A stretch of 64,000 bases of DNA from Paenibacillus sp. FSL W8-0186. Its GTDB lineage: Bacteria > Bacillota > Bacilli > Paenibacillales > Paenibacillaceae. Below the pieces are notes generated by a model. That model searched no databases, was not told the origin of the DNA, and saw nothing but the letters and a program-made list of their open reading frames with translations. The stretch lies in contig NZ_CP150207.1 of assembly GCF_037969765.1 (NCBI RefSeq), positions 1,784,001 through 1,848,000 on the forward strand, given 5' to 3'. Both the position numbers and the translations under genes were made by a program. Shown one piece after another: positions 42,520-50,537 of the stretch; position 1 is the first letter of the stretch; every line of letters begins with the position of its first letter.

Positions 42520-44292
42520 ATGTTTACGGAGCAGGATAGAATTGGAAGGATATGGACGGATCCAGCAGCTGGGAGCATATTAGAAAAGCATTTCTCATTC
42601 CTTGCAGAGGAGAGGCATCTTGCCTTCGCCTATAAAATTATGACGCTTCAGGAGTTTCTAGATGCTCGGCAGGAGCTGGGCTTCACGGATCAAGAAAGGG
42701 CGGCATTTCTTCAAGAGCTCGCTCAGCTGCCTTCCACCAAATTGTTGGAACGGCGTGCGGAAATGGTGAATAAGCCGCAGGAAGCCCCACAGGGTGCTGC
42801 GGAGATTGGGCGCCATAGTGAAGGCGCAGGTCTGATAAGCTCTCCGAAATCTGCTGCCAAATGGGGTGTCTATGAGCTGGAGCTGAGAGGGCCGGCTTAT
42901 GGAAATCCGTATACGGACATCGATCTGAAGGCGACGTTTGTCTGTGAGGAAGATGGGCGCAGCATACGTGTTCCAGGGTTTTATAACGGAAACGGAGTTT
43001 ATAAAATTCGTATGATGCCTGGTGAAGAGGGGCGTTGGACTTACCGGACGGAGAGCACGGAAAAAGCGCTGGACGGACACGAGGGAATCTTCGTTTGCAC
43101 CGCCCCTGAGGCGGGGAATCATGGCCCGGTCCGGGTTCGTGACAAATATCATTTCGCCTATGAGGATGGCACGGCTTATTTGCCGTTTGGCACGACCTGC
43201 TATGTCTGGACGCATCAGGGGGAAGAGCTGGAACAGCAAACACTGGAGTCGCTCACGCGCTCGCCATTCAATAAAATGCGGATGTGCGTTTTTCCAAAAT
43301 CATATCTCTATAACCTGAACGAGCCCGAGCTCTATCCTTATGAAGGCTCCATCCGGGAAGGCTGGAATTTCAGCGTATTTAATCCTGAATTCTTCGAGCA
43401 TTTGGAGCAGAGGATCGCCGATTTGGGACGCCTTGGCATCGAAGCGGATCTTATTCTGTTCCATCCGTACGACAGATGGGGGTTCTCGGAAATGAGCCGG
43501 GAGGAGGATGACCTCTATTTGCGTTATATCGTGGCCCGCTTGTCCGCTTACCGTCATGTCTGGTGGTCGCTCGCCAATGAATATGATTTGATGTGGGCCA
43601 AAACCGGCGAGGATTGGGAGCGTTATGCCCGAATTATTACGGAGAACGATCCATACGGGCATTTGCTGTCGAATCACAATTGGCTGAATTTTTACGATCA
43701 CAGCAAACCTTGGCTGACTCACTGCAGCCTGCAAAGAATAGATGTCTACAAAACCTCGGAGGCCACGCTGGAGTGGCGGGAGCGCTGGGACAAACCGATC
43801 GTTATCGACGAGTGCGCCTATGAGGGCGATATCGACCAGGGCTGGGGGAACATTACCGGCGAGGAAATGGTGCGGAGATTCTGGGAAGGAACGATCCGCG
43901 GAGGATATGTCGGCCATGGGGAAACTTATTTGAACGACGAGGAAGTGTTGTGGTGGTCCAAAGGCGGCAGGCTGGTTGGGGATAGCCCCGCGCGGATCGG
44001 TTTCTTACGCAGCCTGGTCGAGGAAGCCCCTGGACAATGCTGGGAGCCGCTGCGCTCGGACTGGGATCTTCCCTGCGCGGGCATTCGAGATGAATATTAT
44101 GTCTATTACTTTGGCTTCAACCAGCCCAAATTTCGGATCTTCCACATGAGGCCGGGCATCAAGTATAAAGTAGATATCATAGACACATGGGGCATGACGA
44201 TCGATGAGAGCGCTGGCGTTCACGAAGGCTCGTTCCGCATCGAGCTCCCTGGCAGGCCGTATATGGCCGTGCGTCTGACAAGAGCAGAATAG
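42520..44292 (+). CDS. Intracellular glycoside hydrolase, DUF5060/DUF4038/DUF5605
   Basis: The protein has about 590 residues and no signal peptide. An N-terminal helical part (about 1-85) is followed by DUF5060 (KWGVYELELRGPAYGNPYTD), then the DUF4038 TIM-barrel (AYEDGTAYLPFGTTCYVW) with an acid/base Glu in WSLANEYD and a nucleophile Glu in IVIDECAYEGD, and a DUF5605-like C-terminal domain. The apiosidase/arabinofuranosidase-like family is implied; the exact sugar is unknown. Two ATG codons lie three bases apart. The second is better spaced from AAAGGAGG. Confidence 0.83.
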   Translation: MFTEQDRIGRIWTDPAAGSILEKHFSFLAEERHLAFAYKIMTLQEFLDARQELGFTDQERAAFLQELAQLPSTKLLERRAEMVNKPQEAPQGAAEIGRHSEGAGLISSPKSAAKWGVYELELRGPAYGNPYTDIDLKATFVCEEDGRSIRVPGFYNGNGVYKIRMMPGEEGRWTYRTESTEKALDGHEGIFVCTAPEAGNHGPVRVRDKYHFAYEDGTAYLPFGTTCYVWTHQGEELEQQTLESLTRSPFNKMRMCVFPKSYLYNLNEPELYPYEGSIREGWNFSVFNPEFFEHLEQRIADLGRLGIEADLILFHPYDRWGFSEMSREEDDLYLRYIVARLSAYRHVWWSLANEYDLMWAKTGEDWERYARIITENDPYGHLLSNHNWLNFYDHSKPWLTHCSLQRIDVYKTSEATLEWRERWDKPIVIDECAYEGDIDQGWGNITGEEMVRRFWEGTIRGGYVGHGETYLNDEEVLWWSKGGRLVGDSPARIGFLRSLVEEAPGQCWEPLRSDWDLPCAGIRDEYYVYYFGFNQPKFRIFHMRPGIKYKVDIIDTWGMTIDESAGVHEGSFRIELPGRPYMAVRLTRAE

Positions 44293-44315
44293 GCCGCTAA
44301 CTAAGGCAAGGATAA

Positions 44316-44349
44316 GCTGCAAACCAGCTAGATGAGGTTTGCGGCTTTT
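44316..44349 (+). terminator. Terminator of the first sugar operon
   Basis: GCTGCAAACC pairs with GGTTTGCGGC (one G-U) around AGCTAGATGA, followed by TTTTG. Confidence 0.85.
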
Positions 44350-44509
44350 GCCGTTTAGCCGGATGTAATGCTTGACGAGGTGAGCGGATTCGGTTATAGT
44401 TACTTTAGTGGTTAAAAGCTTCAAAGCGAACAAGCGTTTAAGCGACAAACTAAGTCTGGATATGTATAGATAGGGCCGCCAGGCCGAAACGATGAAAGGA
44501 TGATGAATC

Positions 44510-45553
44510 GTGATCGTAATTACTTCTAACCAAACGCCGGAAGAGCGTATTCAGGAAATTATCGCCGTCATTGAGAAGGAAGGCTTGCAGGCGCATGTCT
44601 CGCGGGGCAGCGACCGTACGGTGATCGGGCTGATCGGCGCGATAGAGCCGAAGCTCGCCGAACACTTGCGCCAGATGAAGGGCGTAGAAAACGTCATTAA
44701 AATTTCTAAATCCTACAAGCTGGCCAGCCGCGATTTCCATCCGGAGAATACGGTGATCGAGATCGGGGACGTGAAGATTGGCGGCGGGGATCTCGTCGTC
44801 ATGGGCGGTCCATGTGCTGTGGAATCCCCGGAGCAGATCGATGAAATCGCCCGGCTGGTTAAAGCGGCAGGCGGCCAGGTGCTGCGCGGCGGAGCGTTCA
44901 AGCCGCGGACGGGCCCATACAGCTTCCAGGGCGTTGGGGTAGAAGGACTGGTCATGATGGCCGAGGCTGGGAAAAAGCATGGCCTGCTTACGATTACGGA
45001 AGTGATGACGCCCGAATACGTTGATGTATGCGCAGAGTATGCGGATATTCTGCAGGTTGGTACGCGCAACATGCAAAACTTCGACTTGCTGCGCAAGCTA
45101 GGAACCTGCGGCAAACCGGTGCTGCTGAAACGCGGCTTCAGCGCGACCTACGACGAGTTTCTGAATGCGGCGGAGTACATTTTGGCAGGCGGGAATCCGA
45201 ACGTAATGCTCTGCGAACGCGGTATCCGAACGTTTGAAACCTACACAAGAAATACGCTGGATCTGTCGGCGATCCCGGTATTGCAGGGCTTGAGCCATCT
45301 GCCGGTCATCTCCGACCCGAGCCATGGCACGGGCCGACGCGAGCTGGTAGAACCGATGACGAAAGCGTCGGTTGCCGCAGGCGCGGACGGGCTCATTATC
45401 GAAATGCATACTGATCCGGACAATTCGATGACAGGCGATGGGGTACAGTCCTTGTTCCCTGATCAATTTGCTGCATTGCTCCGCGATCTGGAGAAGCTCG
45501 CTCCATTAGTCGGCAAACGTTTCGATACACCGAAAGCGGCTGTTCAAGTATAA
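44510..45553 (+). CDS. aroF: 3-Deoxy-7-phosphoheptulonate synthase with ACT-like domain
   Basis: The protein has 347 residues and performs the first step of the shikimate pathway. A 70-residue ferredoxin/ACT-like N-terminal domain (EERIQEIIAVIEKEGLQAHV) is followed by the type I-beta DAHP synthase barrel with GGPCAVESPEQ, LRGGAFKPRTGPYSFQG, LQVGTRNMQNF, LLKRGF and SDPSHGTGRRELV. The layout matches enzymes with an N-terminal feedback domain, so inhibition by an aromatic amino acid is expected. The start is GTG at 44510 after AAAGGATGATG. It is flanked by two sugar loci and has no aro partner here. Confidence 0.95.
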   Translation: MIVITSNQTPEERIQEIIAVIEKEGLQAHVSRGSDRTVIGLIGAIEPKLAEHLRQMKGVENVIKISKSYKLASRDFHPENTVIEIGDVKIGGGDLVVMGGPCAVESPEQIDEIARLVKAAGGQVLRGGAFKPRTGPYSFQGVGVEGLVMMAEAGKKHGLLTITEVMTPEYVDVCAEYADILQVGTRNMQNFDLLRKLGTCGKPVLLKRGFSATYDEFLNAAEYILAGGNPNVMLCERGIRTFETYTRNTLDLSAIPVLQGLSHLPVISDPSHGTGRRELVEPMTKASVAAGADGLIIEMHTDPDNSMTGDGVQSLFPDQFAALLRDLEKLAPLVGKRFDTPKAAVQV

Positions 45554-45593
45554 GGGAAGCTTCTATCGACGAATTGAATTTTTTATATAAAAC

Positions 45594-45643
45594 CAACAAC
45601 ACCCCTCTGGCCTTCATGAGAACGGCTAGAGGGGTGTTGTTGT
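45594..45643. terminator. Bidirectional terminator between aroF and lacI-type genes
   Basis: CAACAACACCCCTCT and GGCC/GGC inner bases pair with AGAGGGGTGTTGTTG over a long stem. It lies between convergent stops and can serve both. Confidence 0.85.
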
Positions 45644-45695
45644 ATGGACGCTGTATTTTGTGGGAGCCCTTTATCTATTTTATCTCCAGATCGGT

Positions 45696-46727
45696 TTATT
45701 TAAAATTATCGAATCTGCTGCCGCAGGATTCGCGGATAACGAGCTCGGGCTCCACGACGATGCTGCTCGTCTCGGACTGGCTATTCATCAGGTCGTACAG
45801 CATTAAGCCGGCCAGCCTGCCGATCTTCTCCTTGTTTTGCCGGATTGTCGTAAGCGCCGGATTCGTATATTTGCAGGCTTCGATATCGTCGCAGCCGATG
45901 ATCGCCACATCCTGCGGCACCCGCAGCTTGTGCTCCTTCAGCGCGCGCATGGCACCGATCGCAATCAGGTCGGAGGCGGCAAAGATGGCTCGCGGCAGAG
46001 AGCCGGATCGAATCATCCGATTCATCGCTTCATATCCGCTCGTTTCAAAAAAATGTTCTCCGTTTACGAACCAATCCTCGTTCAAAGGCAGGCCGAAGCT
46101 GTCAATCGCGTCCTTGTAGCCGGCCTCGCGCATATTGGATATATCTGATTCCTGCGTGCTTCCGATATATCCAAGCTCCCGATAGCCTTGCAGGTAAAAG
46201 TGCTCTACCACTTTGTATGACATTTTGTAATTATCAGACATAATATATCCGGAATTTTTGCCCTTGAGCTCGATATCGACGCCGATGCAAGGAATGTCGC
46301 TCAAATCCAGCTCGCTGATGGAGGGTTCCAACTGCTGGCCTGTGACAATGATGCAGCCATCTACTTGGAAGTGCTTACAACGAGCGAGATACTCACCATC
46401 GACGGTATAGAACTTTTCGTTGGAGAAGAAAAGAAGATCGTAGCCGAGCAGGCCCACCTGCTTCTTAAAGGAGTTTAGCACCTCAACGAAAAAGGGATGG
46501 GTGAAATCGATATTGAGTTTACCAGCAAAGATAACGCCGATCAGGTTCGACTTTTTCGTTGCCAATGTTTTAGCCGAGTTGGAAGGAACGTAACCCGTCT
46601 GCTTCATAATTTCCAGAACTTTATTTTTCGTATCTTCAGAAATATCGCTATAATTGTTAATGATCTTGGATACGGTCGATACCGAAACCCCGGCCATTTC
46701 CGCGATCGTTCTAATATTGATGGACAA
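45696..46727 (-). CDS. LacI-family transcriptional repressor
   Basis: The protein has 343 residues. The N-terminal HTH (NIRTIAEMAGVSVSTVSKIIN) and hinge helix (YVPSNSAKTLATKKSN) precede a sugar-binding periplasmic-type core (GVIFAG...). The start chosen is TTG at 46727, nine bases after AGGGGG; a longer upstream frame lacks an RBS. It is divergent to the second sugar operon. Palindromic operators at 46908-46923 and 47108-47121 lie between them, so it probably represses that operon and itself until the disaccharide (or a phosphorylated product) appears. Confidence 0.9.
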   Translation of the reverse strand: MSINIRTIAEMAGVSVSTVSKIINNYSDISEDTKNKVLEIMKQTGYVPSNSAKTLATKKSNLIGVIFAGKLNIDFTHPFFVEVLNSFKKQVGLLGYDLLFFSNEKFYTVDGEYLARCKHFQVDGCIIVTGQQLEPSISELDLSDIPCIGVDIELKGKNSGYIMSDNYKMSYKVVEHFYLQGYRELGYIGSTQESDISNMREAGYKDAIDSFGLPLNEDWFVNGEHFFETSGYEAMNRMIRSGSLPRAIFAASDLIAIGAMRALKEHKLRVPQDVAIIGCDDIEACKYTNPALTTIRQNKEKIGRLAGLMLYDLMNSQSETSSIVVEPELVIRESCGSRFDNFK

Positions 46728-46894
46728 GAGACATAACCCCCTTCTTGATAAGGCAAGCACATGGACATTCGGATAGTAAGCCGTTAGTCCTTGGCATAGA
46801 GAAGCAAGCTTCGCTGCGGATCATGGAGCTTTAGACATAGCTGGATATGCTTTGTTTACGAAAATTTCATTACAAAAAAGCGTTAAAACTCATG

Positions 46895-46923
46895 TTTCGC
46901 GAAAATCACGAAAGCACTTTCGT
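46895..46923. promoter_or_regulatory. LacI-type operators near lacI
   Basis: TTTCGCGAAA (46895-46904) is a perfect palindrome. ACGAAAG-CA-CTTTCGT (46908-46923) is an exact dyad. Both have the form of LacI-family sites and sit upstream of the repressor gene. Confidence 0.6.
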
Positions 46924-47070
46924 AAAATATCTTACCTCTTTTTTTTTCCTCGGTCAATGCGGAAAAAGTCAGAAGGACATAATTAACCCTTGATTTATAA
47001 GGGATCATTTAACAATATGAGAAGAAACCCGAGGATACGACAAGAAAAACGAATTTATTTAAAATAGGAC

Positions 47071-47121
47071 TTTACAAAAAAAATAAATGATGTAATAATG
47101 ATTTTGACGAAACCGCTTTCG
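47071..47121 (+). promoter_or_regulatory. Promoter and operator of the GH94 sugar operon
   Basis: -35 TTTACA (47071-47076), a 17-base spacer, and -10 AATAAT (47094-47099). The palindromic CGAAACCGCTTTCG (47108-47121) begins right at the expected start of transcription, an ideal repressor roadblock. The rest of the 46728-47274 intergenic region holds no gene I can support. Confidence 0.65.
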
Positions 47122-47274
47122 GAAATTCTGTCGTTAGAGCATTGGAACTACGAAAATACGAAACGGCGAAATGCTTGAGCTAGCTAGGGCTATTTTCATA
47201 GTTTAAATGTTTCAATGGAGAAAGCAGCCGATGAGGTTTCGAATAATCAATGACTGTAAATAGGGGGAAATATC

Positions 47275-48633
47275 ATGGTCAAGAAAATTTCTGCGATCGT
47301 TCTTGCGGGCGCATTGACGCTAAGCTTGGCGGCATGCGGCAGCGGAAGCAAAGAAGCTACCGGAACCAACGGCGGCGATACCAGCAAAGCTTCCGGACAG
47401 AAACAAGTGATCAAGATTCTTCACTGGAAGCAAGAGAACATTAATAAGGCAATGAAAGAAATCAATGAAGCGTTCGAAGCAAAATATCCGGAGTACAAAA
47501 TCGAGTACACGACGACAGGACCGGATGACGAGTATAAGCAAGCGCAAAGAGCAAGACTCACAGCGAACGACGTTGACATTCTTGCCGATTTGTCCGGCAT
47601 GAGATTGTCTCCGCAGGAGTGGACGCCTGGCGCAAAGGTGCCTGACTGGGAGCAGTGGATCAACTCCGGTCTGATCGCCGATCTGTCAGATCAAGCTTTC
47701 GTCAGCAAATGGAACGCCAACGATATTGAAAAAGCCGGTACATATAAAGGCAAAGTATACGCCATTCCTACTGGCAAAGTAGCGATGTCCGGTTTGTTCT
47801 ACAACAAAGAGATCTTTGAAGAGCATGGACTTGAAGTGCCGAAGACGTGGAGCGAGTTCATTCAATTGAACGAAACACTGAAGTCCAAAGGCATTACGCC
47901 AATCGGCGTAGCGGGCAAAGATGTATGGCCGCTGAAGCTGCCAGTGTTCGCGCTGCAAGCGAAAATTCTGGGTGGCGGCAATCAGCAAAAATGGATTGAA
48001 GGCGTATGGAAAGGCGAAACGGCGTTCAATGATGCCGAAGCGGTTGAAGTGCTTGAGAAAATGAAGACTCTTCAAGACAATTACATGATCGAAGGCTTCA
48101 TGGGTATCGACTATGCATCCGCTCCTGCAATTTTTGCAACGGGCAAAGTGGCTATGCTGGCTGACGGTTCTTGGGATGCACCGACGATCGCTACAGCGAA
48201 TCCAGACCTGAAGTTCGGTTATTTCCCAGTGCCGGCTACCGAAGATGCTGCGAAAAATGCTTCTTTCGTAGGTAAATACGATGTAACCTGGTATGTTGCC
48301 GAGAAAGGCCCGAACAAAGAAGGCGCCCTGAAATGGCTGGAGTTCTTCTCCGAGCCTGAGAACTACACGACATTTGTTAAAGCTGCCGGATTCATTCCTA
48401 CAATGGATGGAATCTCGACGGACAGCGACTTCATCGATAACGAGTTGACGCCTTATCTTGGCGATTTCGAACTGGCTTATGAAATCATGATGATCAACCG
48501 CGAAAACGTAGGCGAGCATCTTGCTGCTGAAGGCGTGCATACGGAATACCTTGCACCAGGCGGAGAGTTCAAGACAGCGAAAGAGCTTGCTGACGTACAA
48601 CAGAAAGAATGGGAAGCTGCGGCTCCTAAATAA
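47275..48633 (+). CDS. Disaccharide ABC transporter solute-binding lipoprotein
   Basis: The protein has 452 residues. The lipobox SLAACGS gives a lipidated Cys. A short Gly/Ser/Thr linker leads to the family 1 binding fold (IKILHWKQENINKAMKEINEAFEAKYP). The ATG at 47275 follows AGGGGGAAATATC. It is the first gene of a LacI-controlled operon with two permeases and a GH94 phosphorylase, so its ligand is probably a beta-linked disaccharide. Confidence 0.92.
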   Translation: MVKKISAIVLAGALTLSLAACGSGSKEATGTNGGDTSKASGQKQVIKILHWKQENINKAMKEINEAFEAKYPEYKIEYTTTGPDDEYKQAQRARLTANDVDILADLSGMRLSPQEWTPGAKVPDWEQWINSGLIADLSDQAFVSKWNANDIEKAGTYKGKVYAIPTGKVAMSGLFYNKEIFEEHGLEVPKTWSEFIQLNETLKSKGITPIGVAGKDVWPLKLPVFALQAKILGGGNQQKWIEGVWKGETAFNDAEAVEVLEKMKTLQDNYMIEGFMGIDYASAPAIFATGKVAMLADGSWDAPTIATANPDLKFGYFPVPATEDAAKNASFVGKYDVTWYVAEKGPNKEGALKWLEFFSEPENYTTFVKAAGFIPTMDGISTDSDFIDNELTPYLGDFELAYEIMMINRENVGEHLAAEGVHTEYLAPGGEFKTAKELADVQQKEWEAAAPK

Positions 48634-48663
48634 GTTTCAAAGCGATAACCATACTGTACTGTC

Positions 48664-48690
48664 TCGGGGTCTGATTGTTCAGGCCCCGAT
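48664..48690 (+). terminator. Intra-operon hairpin after the binding protein
   Basis: TCGGGGTCTGA pairs with TCAGGCCCCGA around TTGT. The T-tract is weak, so it likely acts as a partial terminator or 3' stabiliser for the binding-protein message. Confidence 0.55.
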
Positions 48691-48724
48691 CATTTATTGA
48701 TTCGTAACCCGCGAGGTGAGAGAG

Positions 48725-49618
48725 ATGTACCCATTTGGAAAAGGCATGGCCCGCTACGTACCCCTGTTGCTTTTATTAATACCATTTGCATTGTACGTAG
48801 TTTTTTATTTTGGACCTTCTGTGATGACGGTGATTTATTCCTTTACAGATGTTAAAAATCTTCCCGGCAGTACGATGAAATTCGTCGGGCTGGAAAATTA
48901 TCATGATTTATTTTACTCCGGCAACTCTGGAGAACGTTGGCGCTCCATTACGAATACACTGATTTTCATGTTTATAGTAACGATTGTGCAGAACGGGGTC
49001 GCCCTGTTCGTAGCGGTTCTGCTGAATCAGCGGCTGCGCGGCGATTATTTCTATCGCGCCGTATTTTTCCTCCCGGTTGTGCTTGGGGTTGCGGTTGTTG
49101 CCCTGATCTGGGGGATGATGTTCGACCCGATGAGCGGTCCGGTAAACATGCTGTATGACTGGCTGTTCGGTTATAAGGACATGTTCTTTGCTAGCTTCAC
49201 GCATGCTTTTGGCTACATTATATTCGTGCAAATATGGATGTACATGGGTTATTCCATGCTCATCTTTCTCGCTGGCCTGCAATCCGTTCCCAAGGATTTG
49301 TATGAGGCTGGCTATATCGACGGAACGAGCAAATGGCAGTCCTTCCGCCATATTACGTTCCCGCTTATCGCTCCATCCTTTACAGTAAACATGCTGCTAT
49401 CGATCATCGGCGCCATGTCGACCTTCGATATTATTCTGGCAACTACGGATGGCCGCTTTAATACGAGAACAATGGCATATGACGTCTATAAGGAGACCTT
49501 CCGCGGCAGCCTTGACATGGGACTTCCGTCCGCGCTGTCCGTTGTACAGTTCCTGATTATTTTGGTCTTTGTTGTCGTGGCCGTTAGACAGACGCGCAAG
49601 AGAGAGGTGGAATATTAA
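48725..49618 (+). CDS. Sugar ABC transporter permease (MalF/UgpA type)
   Basis: The protein has 297 residues and six TM helices. The EAA loop is LYEAGYIDGTSKWQSFRHITFPLI. The start is ATG at 48725, six bases after GAGGTG. It partners with the next permease two bases downstream. The ATPase is encoded elsewhere. Confidence 0.92.
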   Translation: MYPFGKGMARYVPLLLLLIPFALYVVFYFGPSVMTVIYSFTDVKNLPGSTMKFVGLENYHDLFYSGNSGERWRSITNTLIFMFIVTIVQNGVALFVAVLLNQRLRGDYFYRAVFFLPVVLGVAVVALIWGMMFDPMSGPVNMLYDWLFGYKDMFFASFTHAFGYIIFVQIWMYMGYSMLIFLAGLQSVPKDLYEAGYIDGTSKWQSFRHITFPLIAPSFTVNMLLSIIGAMSTFDIILATTDGRFNTRTMAYDVYKETFRGSLDMGLPSALSVVQFLIILVFVVVAVRQTRKREVEY

Positions 49619-49620
49619 TT

Positions 49621-50457
49621 ATGAAAAATTCCAGATCATTTGCAATCCTTTCTTACGCCGTTGTTGCAGTGCTGCTAGTTCTGTATCTAGTACCGCTTAT
49701 TCTGGTGCTAAACGTATCTTTGAAGTCGTATCCTGAATATTTGATCAACCCGATTGGTTTCGTTAAGGAAATCCAGTGGAGCAACTATATCACTGCATGG
49801 ACGGAAGGGAACTTCGCCAACTATTTCATCAACAGTTTGATTTATACCGGTGTCGCTACTGTGCTGACGATTATTGTGTCGGTCATGGGCGCGTTTCCGG
49901 TTGCGCGCAAATACGTGAAGTGGAGCGGGTTCATCTACATGTTCTTCCTGCTGTCGCAGTTCCTGCCGAACCCAATGGTTGCGCAGTACAAGCTGATGCT
50001 TGGCTTCAAGGAATCCCTTGGCATCTTCGGATATGATACGAAGCTCGGTTATATCGTTCTGAAAACGACGGGCACCGGCGTAGTATTCATGATGTTCGTC
50101 GGCTATATCAAATCGATCAGCCGCGAGCTGGATGAAGCCGCAGGGATCGATGGGTCCGGATACGTCCGTTATTTGTTCCAAATGGTAACTCCGCTGATGA
50201 AGCCAGTTATCGCGACCGGGGTTATTTTGACGGCAATCGGCATCTGGAATGACTTTGTCGGACCGATTATGTATTTGCCGAGTCAGACAAACTATCCGAT
50301 AACCTTCGGATTGAAAGAGTTTAAAGGCCAGTACGGCAACAACTGGCCGCTGCTTGCCTGCGGAATTACCATCGTGGCGGCTCCGCTCATCATACTGTAT
50401 ACATTTATCCAGAAATATCTTGTAGACGGAGCTCTTGCAGGCGCCGTTAAATCGTAA
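49621..50457 (+). CDS. Sugar ABC transporter permease (MalG/UgpE type)
   Basis: The protein has 278 residues and six TM helices. The EAA-loop region is LDEAAGIDGSGYVRYLFQMVTPLM. It begins two bases after the first permease stop, with AGAGAGGTGG upstream. It completes the import channel for the operon's disaccharide. Confidence 0.92.
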   Translation: MKNSRSFAILSYAVVAVLLVLYLVPLILVLNVSLKSYPEYLINPIGFVKEIQWSNYITAWTEGNFANYFINSLIYTGVATVLTIIVSVMGAFPVARKYVKWSGFIYMFFLLSQFLPNPMVAQYKLMLGFKESLGIFGYDTKLGYIVLKTTGTGVVFMMFVGYIKSISRELDEAAGIDGSGYVRYLFQMVTPLMKPVIATGVILTAIGIWNDFVGPIMYLPSQTNYPITFGLKEFKGQYGNNWPLLACGITIVAAPLIILYTFIQKYLVDGALAGAVKS

Positions 50458-50470
50458 CCTGGTGAATCCC

Positions 50471-50499
50471 GCGCCTGCCTCACATGGAGCGGGATTCGT
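50471..50499 (+). terminator. Hairpin between permease and GH94 gene
   Basis: GAATCCCGC pairs with GCGGGATTC, followed by GTTATG. Without a T-run, it is more likely an mRNA-processing or stabilising hairpin inside the operon. Confidence 0.5.
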
Positions 50500-50537
50500 T
50501 ATGAATAAAGGAATTTAGGAGAGGGAGAAGAGACGAT

